From contig NZ_CP101466.1 in assembly GCF_024362385.1 (NCBI RefSeq), positions 2,604,001 through 2,668,000 of the forward strand: 64,000 nt of DNA, written 5' to 3'. This DNA comes from Arthrobacter sp. DNA4 (GTDB taxonomy: Bacteria; Actinomycetota; Actinomycetes; Actinomycetales; Micrococcaceae). The notes under the pieces were generated by a model. That model ran no database searches. It saw nothing but the letters and a program-made list of their open reading frames with translations, and was not told the origin of the DNA. Positions within the stretch are counted from its first letter, which is position 1, and each line of letters begins with the position of its first letter. Positions 36,654-45,772 of the stretch are shown here, piece after piece. A program made the translations under genes and the position numbers.

Positions 36654-37571
36654 GTGGTAAATCCCGTGCACCTGAAGACCCTCCTGGAGGTCACGCGGCT
36701 GGGCTCCTTCGCTGCGGCAGCCGCAACGCTTGGCTATACGGCCTCCGCCGTCTCGCAGCAGATGTCCGCATTGGAGCGGGAAACGGGCGTCACTCTCTTC
36801 CAGCGGTCGGCGCGCGCCGTGATCCCTACGGAAGCCGCCGTCGTCATGACCCGGCACGCCGCCAAGGTGCTCACGGACATCGAAGCGCTGATGGCCGCCG
36901 CCTCACGGACGCAGGATACCGAAAGCCAGGAACTGCGGCTGGGGATCTTTCCCAGCCTGGCCACGTACGTCCTGCCGCGGATCCTCAAGAATCCCGCGTG
37001 GAAGAAGCTGGGGATCGACCTGCGGGTATCCGTCGCAGAACCGGGCCAGACCATCCAGGGGCTGCGCACCGGAGGCGACCTGGACCTGGCCGTGGTGTTC
37101 CAAGTGGGCCAGACCGGCTTCGCGTGGCCCAACACGATCAACCGGCAATGGATCGGCGACGATGACTTCCGTGTGGTGCTTCCCGCCGGCTGGGGCTTCC
37201 GGGCCGACGCGAAGGTCGCGGCCGACCACTTGTCGGAGATGCCCTGGATCATGCACCATCCCGGCACCAGCGACGCCATGGTCATCGAGCGCCTCTTCGC
37301 CGGCTGCAACCTCCACCCGCGGGTGGTGGCGCACAGCGATGACTTCCATGCCAGCCTGGAGATGGCGGCTGCCGGCCTGGGCGCTGCCCTGGTTCCGGAA
37401 CTGGCGCTGCGGAACAAGCCGGCAGGCGTTGTGGTGCTGGACGTCCCGGAAATCCGGCTGGCACGGAACGTCTTTGCGCTGCTGATCAATGACCGGAAAA
37501 CGGCCCGGGTGCAGCTTTTCGTTGACCTGTTGGCCGAAACACTGGCGGGGATGCGTACCGCGGTCAATTAG
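36654..37571 (+). CDS. LysR-family transcriptional regulator
   Basis: 305 residues from the GTG at 36654 (reading VVNPVHLKTLLEVTRLGSF); the frame opens earlier without typical sequence. The winged helix (FAAAAATLGYTASAVSQQMS ... LFQRSARAV) is canonical LysR. The rest is a periplasmic-binding-like effector domain. It diverges from the fatty-acid operon with about 96 bases between starts, so it may regulate that operon. Effector unknown. Confidence 0.9.
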   Translation: MVNPVHLKTLLEVTRLGSFAAAAATLGYTASAVSQQMSALERETGVTLFQRSARAVIPTEAAVVMTRHAAKVLTDIEALMAAASRTQDTESQELRLGIFPSLATYVLPRILKNPAWKKLGIDLRVSVAEPGQTIQGLRTGGDLDLAVVFQVGQTGFAWPNTINRQWIGDDDFRVVLPAGWGFRADAKVAADHLSEMPWIMHHPGTSDAMVIERLFAGCNLHPRVVAHSDDFHASLEMAAAGLGAALVPELALRNKPAGVVVLDVPEIRLARNVFALLINDRKTARVQLFVDLLAETLAGMRTAVN

Positions 37572-37616
37572 CCCGGAACGCTGGAATGGTCTGCCCTTCG
37601 GGTCTATGTTGAGACT

Positions 37617-38123
37617 ATGAACAAGGTAGCGAGCCAGCACTTTGGGGAGATTGAGCTCAACCACGGCATGGATCACCTCTTCGCCGCCAAACATGAGCTG
37701 CGCGGCCATCCGCTGGAACTCGACCTGAACATCGACGCCCACGACCACTTCGATGAAGCCGCGCTGCGCAAAGTCGAGTACCGGCTGCGGTTCCTGCCCG
37801 AGCTGGTGGACGAGGTCCGGGAAATGATTGCCGAGGAGCTGGAACAGGAGGGCACCAGCCCGCAGGAGTACCTCCACTTCCACTGCAACGCGCTCAAGGA
37901 AGAACAGCTGCACAAGGTCTTCGGCGTCCAGGACCGGAGCCAGCTCACCAACGAGGTATTCCTCAAGGCCCTGAAATTGGGGCATGTGGCCATCTATCCC
38001 GGCCAGCCGGAGCGCTACTTCGTCCTGGATTTCACCCTCGGGGAGCACTTCACCGATGAGGTCCTGGTGGCGTCCGCCGACCAGGACGGCGTGGTGGACG
38101 ACGAAATCGTCTGGGAGTCCTGA
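37617..38123 (+). CDS. Conserved hypothetical protein, DUF2004-like
   Basis: 168 residues, acidic. SQHFGEIELNHGMDHLFAAK at the N-terminus and YFVLDFTLGEHFTDEVLVAS near the C-terminus resemble DUF2004-type proteins of unknown function. No membrane segment or enzyme motif. The start is ATG at 37617, 45 bases after the LysR gene on the same strand. Confidence 0.55.
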   Translation: MNKVASQHFGEIELNHGMDHLFAAKHELRGHPLELDLNIDAHDHFDEAALRKVEYRLRFLPELVDEVREMIAEELEQEGTSPQEYLHFHCNALKEEQLHKVFGVQDRSQLTNEVFLKALKLGHVAIYPGQPERYFVLDFTLGEHFTDEVLVASADQDGVVDDEIVWES

Positions 38124-38168
38124 AGCAGGGCTCCACGAAACGCCCCGCGCAGAGGATGGTGGGCGGCC

Positions 38169-38885
38169 ATGGATGGGATCCAGGGCAGGCGCAGGACCTG
38201 GCGGCTGGCTGCGTCCCTCCTTCTTGCCGGTGTTGTGGCCTCGATTCTTGCCGGTCTGTTTCACGCCGAATCCCACGACGCAAACGACCACGTTGCCTCT
38301 TTCACCGCGTACGCCAACAGCGGTACCTGGACCGCTGTCCATCTGGGCCAGTTCGTAGGTATGGCCCTGGTGTGCGCCGGGCTGGTGGCCCTTTGGGCCG
38401 CCGTCGATGTCCAGCGTCACGGCTTGTCCTGGACAGCCCGCTTCGGTGTTCTCTCCGCAGCTGCCGCTCTGGCGCTTTATGCAGCCTTGCAGGCGGTGGA
38501 CGGCGTGGCCCTGAAGCAGGCGGTGGACGCCTGGACCGCTGCGCCTGAGCCGGAGAAGGCCGCACGGTTCGCCACTGCGGAGGGTATCCGCTGGCTGGAA
38601 TGGGGAATGCGCAGCTACCAGAACTTCCTGCTGGGCGCCGCCCTGGTGCTTTGGGGTGTTGTTGTCGCAGCGGCGCGCGAAGTTTCCCGCATGATCGGCT
38701 ACCTCATGGCACTGTCCGGGCTGGCCTACCTGGTCCAGGGCTGGATCATTGGGATATCAGGATTTTCGGCGGCAAACTCGTTGCCCACCCTGCTGGGCAT
38801 TGTGGCGATCGTCGCCTGGACTGTGTGGCTGTTCATCACCGCCGTGAGGATGAAAGAGACGACGACGGCGGGTCGCCCAGAGTGA
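38169..38885 (+). CDS. Integral membrane protein of unknown function
   Basis: 238 residues with about six hydrophobic segments, beginning with a basic stretch (RRRTWRLAASLLLAGVVAS). An HVASFTAYANSGTWTAVHLG segment between helices 1 and 2 recalls DUF4386-like membrane proteins of actinobacteria. No transport or enzyme motif. The stop lies inside the left arm of a hairpin shared with the convergent metE gene. Confidence 0.6.
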   Translation: MDGIQGRRRTWRLAASLLLAGVVASILAGLFHAESHDANDHVASFTAYANSGTWTAVHLGQFVGMALVCAGLVALWAAVDVQRHGLSWTARFGVLSAAAALALYAALQAVDGVALKQAVDAWTAAPEPEKAARFATAEGIRWLEWGMRSYQNFLLGAALVLWGVVVAAAREVSRMIGYLMALSGLAYLVQGWIIGISGFSAANSLPTLLGIVAIVAWTVWLFITAVRMKETTTAGRPE

Positions 38886-38897
38886 CCCGCCATCGTC
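38861..38897. terminator. Bidirectional hairpin before the end of metE
   Basis: 14-base arms (GACGACGGCGGGTC and GACCCGCCATCGTC, one G-T pair) around a 9-base loop, between convergent genes. It suits termination in both directions. Confidence 0.65.
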
Positions 38898-38907
38898 GCG
38901 CGTTGTC

Positions 38908-41238
38908 TTACTTCGCCGTTTCCAGCAGGCCTGCGCGGACCGCCTGGGTTGCCTTGACCAGGTTCCGCAGGGACTCTTCAGTCTCGGCGTAGCCACGGGT
39001 CTTCAGGCCACAGTCCGGGTTGACCCAGAGCTGCCGGGTCGGGACGTGTTTGACGGCGGTGCGGAGCAGATCGGTGACTTCCTGCTCGCCGGGCACGCGC
39101 GGCGAGTGGATGTCGTAGACGCCCGGGCCCACCCCGCGGCCGAAGCCATGGGCCTCGAGGTCGTGGACAACCTCCATGCGGGACCGGGCGGCCTCGATGG
39201 AAGTCACGTCAGCGTCCAGGCCGTCGATTGCATCGATGATCACACCGAACTCCGAGTAGCAGAGGTGGGTGTGGATCTGGGTGGAATCGGCGGCGCCGGC
39301 GGTGGCCAGGCGGAAGGAGTCAACGGACCACTTCAGGTAATCGGCCTGGTCGGCCTTGCGCAGCGGCAGCAGTTCGCGCAGGGCGGGCTCGTCCACCTGG
39401 ATGACCTTGATGCCGGCGGCTTCGAGGTCGGCGATCTCGTCGCGCAGCGCCAGGCCCACCTGGTTGGCGGTCTCGCCCAGCGGCTGGTCATCGCGGACGA
39501 AGGACCACGCCAGGATGGTGACCGGACCGGTGAGCATGCCCTTCATCGGCTTGCTGGTCAGGGACTGCGCGTACTCCGCCCACTTGACCGTGATGGGGGC
39601 GCTGCGGGTGACGTCACCCCAGAGGATGGACGGGCGGGTGCAGCGTGAACCGTAGGACTGGACCCAGCCGTGGACCGTGACGTCGAAGCCCTCGAGGTTT
39701 TCCGCGAAGTACTGGACCATGTCGTTGCGCTCGGGCTCACCGTGCACCAGGACGTCGTAGCCCAGCTCTTCCTGCAGGTCCACCACGCGCTTGATTTCGT
39801 CCTTCATGAGCTGCCCGTACTGCTCATCACTGAGCTCACCCTTGGTGTTGCGCGCACGGGCCGAGCGGATCTCTGACGTCTGCGGGAAGGACCCGATGGT
39901 GGTGGTGGGCAGCGGCGGCAGGTGCAGCGCCTCCTCCTGGGCCGCTTCTCGGACGGCGTAGTCGGACCGGGTGAAGTCGGCTGCGGTCAGGGCTTCGGTG
40001 CGGGCCCGGACGTCAGCGCGGTGGACGCCTTCTGCGGTGGCGCGGGAGGCGATCACGGCCGTTGCGTCGTCGATGGCGGCTTTGGCGGAGGCAGGGTTTG
40101 CCAGGTAGGAGGCCAGGGTGGCAACCTCGACGGCTTTCTGGTCCGAGAACGCCAGCCAGCTGCGGAGCTGTGCGGGCAGTTGGGTTTCCTCGGCGACGTC
40201 GTGCGGGACGTGCTGGGTTGAGGTGGACGTGGAGACGGCCACCTTTCCGGACGCGGCCCTCAGCTCATCGAGCTTCGCGGCGGACGCGGCGAGGTCGTTG
40301 CGCCAGATGTTGTGGCCGTCCACCACGCCGGCAACCAGGGTCTTGGTGCCCAGGCTTACCAGTGCTGCCGCGGAGGGAACGGCGCCCTTGAAGACGTCGA
40401 TGTGCAGGGCGTCGATGTTGGTGGCGGCAAGGGTTCCCAACTGGGCGCCGAGCGAACCGTACGGGGTGGACACAAGGATCTGCGGGCGGCTGGCCGCAGC
40501 CGCCAGGACGTCGTAGGCCCGGGCAACGGCTGCTTCGACCTCTGCGGCCGGGGTCTCCTGGTCGACCACCAGGGCGGGCTCGTCGAGCTGGACCCAGCCG
40601 GCGCCGGCGGCGGCCAGCTTCTCAAGCAGCTGGACGTACACGGGCAGGATGTCCTCGAGGCGGGACAGCGGAGCGAATCCGGCCGGGGCGTCGTCGGAAG
40701 CCTTGGACAGCAGCAGGTAGGTGACCGGGCCAACGATATACGGGCGGGTCTCGATGCCGTTGGCCAGTGCGAAGGCGAACTCGTCGACCTTGGCGGTGGA
40801 GGCCAGGGTGAATTCGGTTTCGGGGCCGATCTCAGGGACCAGGTAGTGGTAATTGGTGTCGAACCACTTGGTCATTTCCAGCGGCTGCTGGTCCTTGGTG
40901 CCGCGGGCCAGGGTGAAGTAGCCGTCGATGTCCAGCTGCCCGTCGGCGTTGAGGAGCGTGCCGAAGCGTGCGGGCACCGCCCCGAGGTGGGCGGTGGCAT
41001 CCAGGACCTGGTCGTAGTAGGAGAACGTCCCGGGAACAGCTGCTGCTTCGGTCAGGCCGAGTTCCTGCAGGCGCCTGGCGGTGGTCAGCTGGATGTCCTT
41101 GGCTGCCGCGTCAAGGGCTGCGGCGTCGATCCGGCCGGCCCAGTAGGCTTCGACGGCCTTTTTGAGTTCGCGGCGGCGGCCGATGCGGGGGTAGCCGAGG
41201 AGGGAGGCGGAGGGGAAGGGCGTGTTGTTTTCAGGCAT
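38908..41238 (-). CDS. metE: Cobalamin-independent methionine synthase MetE
   Basis: 776 residues, full length for MetE. The N-terminal half starts with LGYPRIGRRRELKKAVEAYW. The C-terminal catalytic half has LPPLPTTTIGSFPQTSEIR, the zinc ligands in HTHLCYSEF (H and C) and NPDCGLKTRG (C), and the folate region MLTGPVTILAWSFVRDDQ. It transfers the methyl group of 5-methyltetrahydrofolate-polyglutamate to homocysteine. metF lies 80 bases upstream on the same strand and makes its substrate, so the two form an operon. Confidence 0.98.
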   Translation of the reverse strand: MPENNTPFPSASLLGYPRIGRRRELKKAVEAYWAGRIDAAALDAAAKDIQLTTARRLQELGLTEAAAVPGTFSYYDQVLDATAHLGAVPARFGTLLNADGQLDIDGYFTLARGTKDQQPLEMTKWFDTNYHYLVPEIGPETEFTLASTAKVDEFAFALANGIETRPYIVGPVTYLLLSKASDDAPAGFAPLSRLEDILPVYVQLLEKLAAAGAGWVQLDEPALVVDQETPAAEVEAAVARAYDVLAAAASRPQILVSTPYGSLGAQLGTLAATNIDALHIDVFKGAVPSAAALVSLGTKTLVAGVVDGHNIWRNDLAASAAKLDELRAASGKVAVSTSTSTQHVPHDVAEETQLPAQLRSWLAFSDQKAVEVATLASYLANPASAKAAIDDATAVIASRATAEGVHRADVRARTEALTAADFTRSDYAVREAAQEEALHLPPLPTTTIGSFPQTSEIRSARARNTKGELSDEQYGQLMKDEIKRVVDLQEELGYDVLVHGEPERNDMVQYFAENLEGFDVTVHGWVQSYGSRCTRPSILWGDVTRSAPITVKWAEYAQSLTSKPMKGMLTGPVTILAWSFVRDDQPLGETANQVGLALRDEIADLEAAGIKVIQVDEPALRELLPLRKADQADYLKWSVDSFRLATAGAADSTQIHTHLCYSEFGVIIDAIDGLDADVTSIEAARSRMEVVHDLEAHGFGRGVGPGVYDIHSPRVPGEQEVTDLLRTAVKHVPTRQLWVNPDCGLKTRGYAETEESLRNLVKATQAVRAGLLETAK

Positions 41239-41318
41239 GGCAAAGGTCCTCAGTTCGGAGGTAGGTCAAAAGGGCGTGGGTTAGTGCTGTGAAGCGTGGA
41301 GCGGTGCCGGGTCGGCGT

Positions 41319-42284
41319 TCAGCTGGCCAGCTGTGGCCTGGCTGCGGCACCCCGGGCGTGGCTGCTGCGGTTATGGCGCGGCAGGGCCAGCTTGTCCAGC
41401 ACTTCCAGTGCACTCTGGTGCTCGTTGAAGGTGTAGAGGTGGATTCCGGGGGCTCCGGCATCCAGGGCAGCGTTGGCCAGGTCAACAGTGGCATCGACGC
41501 CAATGTGGAGCCGTTCAATGTCATTGTCGGCGGCCGCGAGGCGTTCCATCAGCTTGGGAGCCGGTTCCACTCCAGCCAGTTCCCCCAGCCGGTTAAGCCG
41601 GCGAAGGCTGGTAAACGGCATGACGCCGGGAATGATGGGAATGGTCACGCCCGCACGGCGGGCACGGGTGAGCAGGTCCTCATACTGTGCAGCTTCGAAG
41701 AACACCTGGGTGATGGCGAAGTCGGCGCCGGAACGTTGCTTGGCGAGCAGCACTTCGACGTCGTGGTCCTCGCTGGGTGACTCCGGATGGCGGGTGGGGT
41801 ACGCCGCCACGCCAACCGCGATCTTTCCGGCGCACAGCAGCGCGGAACGGCGCTGCTCCACCCGGCGGATGAGGTCGATCAGGTCCTGGGCGTACCGCAG
41901 GGACCCGGCTGACGGCTGGCCGCCGTCCTTGGGGAGATCGCCGCGCAGGGCGAGGATGCCCCGGACCCCGATGTCCAGCAGCTCGCCGATGATCGCAGCG
42001 AGTTCCTGCGGAGTATTCCCCACGCAGGTCAGGTGGGCCAGCGGCCGCAGCGTGGTTTCGACCAGGAGCCGGTTGATGAGCTCGAGGGCGGTGTCCCGGT
42101 TTGATCCACTGGCGCCGTACGTCACGGAGACGTAGTCGGGCTCAGTGGTCTCCAGCTCGCGGATAGTGGTCCAGAGGGTCTCCGCTGCCGCCGGCGAACG
42201 CGGGGGGAACAACTCGTAGGAGAGCGCTACCGGAGCGGTGTCGGAAAGATGGGGATGTGTGTCAATAAGGCTTGGAGGTGACAT
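41319..42284 (-). CDS. metF: 5,10-methylenetetrahydrofolate reductase MetF
   Basis: 321 residues from the ATG at 42282-42284 with AAGGA five bases upstream; the frame opens 57 bases earlier. SYELFPPRSPAAAETLW at the start carries the catalytic Glu of the E-F-FPP motif, and LALRGDLPKDGGQP and ITQVFFEAAQYEDLL are the conserved FAD/folate blocks. It reduces methylene-THF to methyl-THF for MetE downstream. A 325-base leader region precedes it with a possible structured element and a palindrome. Confidence 0.96.
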   Translation of the reverse strand: MSPPSLIDTHPHLSDTAPVALSYELFPPRSPAAAETLWTTIRELETTEPDYVSVTYGASGSNRDTALELINRLLVETTLRPLAHLTCVGNTPQELAAIIGELLDIGVRGILALRGDLPKDGGQPSAGSLRYAQDLIDLIRRVEQRRSALLCAGKIAVGVAAYPTRHPESPSEDHDVEVLLAKQRSGADFAITQVFFEAAQYEDLLTRARRAGVTIPIIPGVMPFTSLRRLNRLGELAGVEPAPKLMERLAAADNDIERLHIGVDATVDLANAALDAGAPGIHLYTFNEHQSALEVLDKLALPRHNRSSHARGAAARPQLAS

Positions 42285-42427
42285 TTGCGTCCTTGGCTTT
42301 GGGCCATTGGGGGTGCCTGCCTGGAGGCGGACAACCGGCAATGAATTTGAGTTTGGGGAACACGGAGGGACTCCACGAGGACGCAGCCGCGACTGTTACG
42401 CCTGGAATGAAGTAGTCCGTGAGCAAA

Positions 42428-42480
42428 TGTCAGGCCCACATGGGGGCACCCACACCCTCCGGAACGGAGGATCGCTGACA
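42428..42480 (-). promoter_or_regulatory. Possible structured leader RNA upstream of metF
   Basis: Read on the minus strand, TGTCAG and CTGACA can close a three-way structure holding a CCTCCG-TTC-CGGAGG hairpin and a GCCC/GGGC hairpin. It begins two bases after the palindrome at 42482-42495 and about 144-196 bases before the metF start. The position fits a methionine/SAM/SAH or folate-sensing element, but I cannot match it to a known riboswitch consensus. Confidence 0.35.
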
Positions 42481-42481
42481 C

Positions 42482-42495
42482 GTTACCGCGGTAAC
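42482..42495. promoter_or_regulatory. Perfect 14-bp palindrome upstream of metF
   Basis: GTTACCGCGGTAAC, a perfect palindrome with central CG, as seen for LacI/ROK or TetR operators. It lies in the 42285-42609 gap between the frameshifted TPR gene and metF. No gene is supported in that gap. The binding protein is unknown. Confidence 0.5.
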
Positions 42496-42609
42496 TTGTT
42501 TAAGACTCTATGGCTGCTTACGGCGCAGGTACAAGTCGACGCCGAATTAAGACGCAGTTTTACAGGTGGTTTCTTCCGGCAACAGAATTTCCTTCGCCTG
42601 CAGCCGTTC

Positions 42610-43323
42610 CTACCAGGGCCGCTCCGGGACGGTCCCGCCGTTGCTGTCCAGGTACTCCCCGCGTTCGCGCCCGCTGTTCCGCTCACGTTCGGCCTGCCGG
42701 GCACTGTCCTGCAATTGGTCCAGCTGGTTCTGCCGGCTGTCACCGGATGGGCCCGGAGAAGGTTCCTCCGCCGGTGCCGGCGCCTGGTCCGGAGCTGGTC
42801 CCATGGCCTGGAGTTTGTTCTCCAGCCGCTTCCCGGCATCCGCCAGCTACCAGCCGCACCACCCTCCGCGTCCGCCGACAGGCAGCCTTCGGGCGCCTCC
42901 CGGGCAACGTCCAGCGCCTGCTTGAAAAGGGAACCGGCCGACGCCGGGTCGCCACCTGGAAACGCTGGTCACCCATGCGTTCAATCACCAGGACCAGGTT
43001 CACCCGAACCAGGCATTCGTCGCCGGAGTAGCCGGGACCATCTGAAGTGACTGTTCAAACAGGGCCTTGGCAGTTCCGTCATCACCGGCCAGCACGGCAG
43101 CGTCCCCCGCGGCGAACGGCGCCTTGTGCGGCTCCACCAAGTTGGCGATCCCCAGTCCGCCGGCCGCAGTGCCCACCGTGGACGCGTTTCCGGCTTCGAA
43201 ACCGGCGGCGGCCTGACGGGCGAGGACGCCCACGCTGAGCAGCTTGGCGGCGAGGCACAGGATGAGGAGCACCGGCAGGGCGGACCACAGCAGCAGGCGG
43301 CGCCTGCGGACCTTGGCGTTCAC
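42610..43323 (-). pseudogene. TPR-like last gene of the MoxR/VWA operon, broken by three frameshifts
   Basis: Starts at a GTG (43321-43323) that overlaps the VWA stop by four bases. One membrane segment (LLLWSALPVLLILCLAAKLL) is followed by TPR-like sequence (GDDGTAKALFEQSLQMVPAT). The frame then stops, but the family sequence goes on in three other frames: ECLVRVNLVLVIERMGDQRF (near 42970-43000), GDPASAGSLFKQALDVAREA (near 42890-42960), and GKRLENKLQAMGPAPDQ to ERPW and TAG at 42610. Each step equals one lost base, and the last frame equals the first. Either a decayed gene or three base-call errors. Confidence 0.75.
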
Positions 43324-45305
43324 TGCAGCCCCCTGCCGCCGGGAGGAGTCCGAAGCCCGCGAAGCTGCCGCAGGATGCCCACCGCTTCCGGCAAGGCCAG
43401 CAGGAAAACTCCGGCGGCGAAGATCCAATACAGTTCAGTGGCGGCGGCCAGCGAACCGTCCTGGTCTGAACGTTCGGCCCTGCCGGGGTGTGCCTGCTGC
43501 AGCATGGCTGCCACCGGGTCGCCGGCGGCACGGTGGACGTAGGGCACGCCCAGCTGGGAGGCGATGGTCCGCAGCCGGCCTTCGTCGATGATCGATAGTG
43601 CGTCCCCTGCGCTGCCGGCCCGGGTGTCCTGCACGTACTCCGCCGGCGCCGGCGGAACGTTCCCTCCGCCGGTGCCCCCGCTTTGTGAAGCCTGGCCGGT
43701 GTTCTCCTTCATCCGGCCGCCGCCGGACGTCCCGTAACCCAGCACCGCTCCCCCGGCGACCAGTCCGCCGTCGACCTTCATGGCCTCCGGCTCTTTGCCG
43801 CTGGTTTGCTCGCCGTCCCCCAGGTAGTACACCAGCCTGGGCTTACCGGGCTGGCTGTCGCGCGCGGCGGCCAAACGCTCGGAGAGCACCTGCGTGGCGG
43901 CGGTGATAGTGCTGCCCTTGGCATAGGCGGTCACTTGGGGTTCCATGACGTCCGTGATGGTTTCCAGGGCCAGGGTGTCGGTGCTGAGCGGCATCCGGAC
44001 GTGCGCGGTGGTGTCGAAGGTGATGACGGAAAAACGGGCGCCGGGCAGCCGTTCTGCGATGGCCTTGATGTCTTTGCGGACGCCCTCCAGCCGCGGAGCC
44101 CCATCGCCGTAGTCCTCGGCCACCATGCTGGTGGTGGTGTCCACCACGAAGAACACGTTGAGGTCGGCAGTGGCCGCCTGCACGGAGCCGCCGGGCAGGC
44201 TGGGCCGCACCGCTGCTGCCAGGAGCAACAGGACAATGGGCCCCCGCCGCAGCCACGCCCTGCTGCGCAGGGGTCTCCGCTCCAGGCGCCACAGGATTGT
44301 GCACAGGACCAGCCCGGACAACAACGCAACACCCAACGGCAGGACCGGAACTTCCGAGAACACGGCCCGTGGCGCGCCCTGGATCCCCGCCGTTTCGGTT
44401 TGCTCCACGGCGGCGACAATTCCCGGCACAGCATCGGGACTGTCCAGGGCGTGGTACGAGCCGCCGGTTGACTCCGCTGCAGCACGCAGCTGGGCACCGG
44501 GCTGGTCGGAGCCGCTGCCGTAGTCCAGGTCGCCTGGATTCAAGGCGTAGACGCGCACGGACCGTTCCTTGGCCAGCTGCGCAGCCTGCTCCAGGGTCAT
44601 GATCGGCTTGCCGGAAAGGAAGTTGTCCGTAGCCAGCACCACCGACCGCGAACGCGTGGGCGCACTGCCCCTGCCTGCGGCGTCCCCGGCAGCAGCCGAG
44701 GATCCGCCGGTGGCACCAGGGAAGCTGTTGAGGCAGGATGCCAGGCCGTCCCCGATCAGTGACGATCCCCTGCCGCTCCACGTGCCGTCCAGGAATCCTG
44801 AACTGCCGGGTTCGCCGTCGAAGGCGTCTTTGGCGCCCTTGAGCTGCTCCTGGGCGTAGGCGTAGTCGTCGGTCAGCGGAAAAACCTGGATGGCGCTGCT
44901 GTCGAAGATGGTCAGGCCGATCCGCTCGCCGTCGAAGTCTTTCGCCAGGCCGGCGAAGACGTCCACGACCGCGGCGTCAGCACTGCTCATGGAGCCGGAC
45001 GCGTCCAAACAAAGCATGATGTCCCGGTTGTGCTGCTCCGGGCGGATGGTGGTCACGTCAGCGGGCCGTGCTGCCGCAACAGCCGCCGAGGCCAGCAGCA
45101 CCGCGCAGGCGGTTCCGGCCGCTGCCAGCAAGCGGCGGTGCCGCCTGAGGGCTGCCTGGTATTCCGGGAGCCCCGTAAGCCTGTCGGCGTGCGCCACGGG
45201 CCGTCGTCGTTCATGCGGCCACCGGTTCCTGCGCAACGCAATCCATGCCGCCGCCCCGGCAGCAACAGCGGCGGGCGGCAGCAGCCACCAGAAGATCAGT
45301 TCCAC
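43320..45305 (-). CDS. Double von Willebrand factor A membrane protein
   Basis: 661 residues with two VWA units. Unit 1: two N-terminal membrane segments, then the metal-binding motif DASGSM (101-106), ending with a membrane helix at about 320-340. Unit 2: a helix at about 355-366, then DTTTSM (389-394, a variant MIDAS) and a C-terminal membrane helix. In related operons two separate VWA genes of about 330 residues each are usual (BatA/BatB-like), so this looks like a fusion. Such proteins work with MoxR and DUF58 partners at the membrane in stress or complex assembly. It overlaps the gene upstream by 10 bases and the one downstream by 4. Confidence 0.85.
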   Translation of the reverse strand: MELIFWWLLPPAAVAAGAAAWIALRRNRWPHERRRPVAHADRLTGLPEYQAALRRHRRLLAAAGTACAVLLASAAVAAARPADVTTIRPEQHNRDIMLCLDASGSMSSADAAVVDVFAGLAKDFDGERIGLTIFDSSAIQVFPLTDDYAYAQEQLKGAKDAFDGEPGSSGFLDGTWSGRGSSLIGDGLASCLNSFPGATGGSSAAAGDAAGRGSAPTRSRSVVLATDNFLSGKPIMTLEQAAQLAKERSVRVYALNPGDLDYGSGSDQPGAQLRAAAESTGGSYHALDSPDAVPGIVAAVEQTETAGIQGAPRAVFSEVPVLPLGVALLSGLVLCTILWRLERRPLRSRAWLRRGPIVLLLLAAAVRPSLPGGSVQAATADLNVFFVVDTTTSMVAEDYGDGAPRLEGVRKDIKAIAERLPGARFSVITFDTTAHVRMPLSTDTLALETITDVMEPQVTAYAKGSTITAATQVLSERLAAARDSQPGKPRLVYYLGDGEQTSGKEPEAMKVDGGLVAGGAVLGYGTSGGGRMKENTGQASQSGGTGGGNVPPAPAEYVQDTRAGSAGDALSIIDEGRLRTIASQLGVPYVHRAAGDPVAAMLQQAHPGRAERSDQDGSLAAATELYWIFAAGVFLLALPEAVGILRQLRGLRTPPGGRGLQ

Positions 45306-45772
45306 GCCCGCACCGCCTCGGAAGCCCTTGCCGCGGACGCAGTTACGGATGGCAGCGGGCCGGGCCCGAATTCGGCAGGGTAAAGGGCTTCGATGACGTC
45401 GGCCGCCGCGGGCAGCGGGTGCCGGGCCAGGTCCTGGTGCGTCATCCGGGTGGCATCGACACCTGTTGCGTCCCGGACAAACCCGCGCAGCAGGAGGCTG
45501 ATCTCCTGGTGCGCGGCACGTTCCGCAAGGTTTCCCGCCGCCACCTCCCGGTCCACATCATGGATGCGCTGCAGGTACGCCGCCTTGAGTGCAGGCAGGT
45601 CCGTCAGGGCGGACCGGGAGCCGGCGCTGCCGGGTTTGGAGCGGGCAGCCGGGCCGGTGGTGGCAAGCACGAAGACGTACCACCCAACCACCAGGGCCAG
45701 AAGTGCCGCGCCGCACCACATCCAGGCGGGGCTGTATTGCAGCGGGCCGTAGAAACCGGGATCAGCCTGCAC
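45296..45772 (-). CDS. Membrane protein of the MoxR operon, DUF4381-like
   Basis: 158 residues from the GTG at 45770-45772, inside the end of the DUF58 gene; the frame is open to 45979 in overlap. One membrane segment (about residues 18-38), then a cytoplasmic helical domain with ISLLLRGFVRDATG and an LPAAADVIEALYPAEFGP tail. Position between DUF58 and VWA genes is that of the small DUF4381-like component of Bat/MoxR operons. Function within the complex is unknown. Confidence 0.7.
   Translation of the reverse strand: MQADPGFYGPLQYSPAWMWCGAALLALVVGWYVFVLATTGPAARSKPGSAGSRSALTDLPALKAAYLQRIHDVDREVAAGNLAERAAHQEISLLLRGFVRDATGVDATRMTHQDLARHPLPAAADVIEALYPAEFGPGPLPSVTASAARASEAVRAWN

Noticed and set aside
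36903..38420. A 505-codon minus-strand frame across the LysR and DUF2004-like genes
   Set aside because: Spans three plus-strand genes with no recognisable domain.
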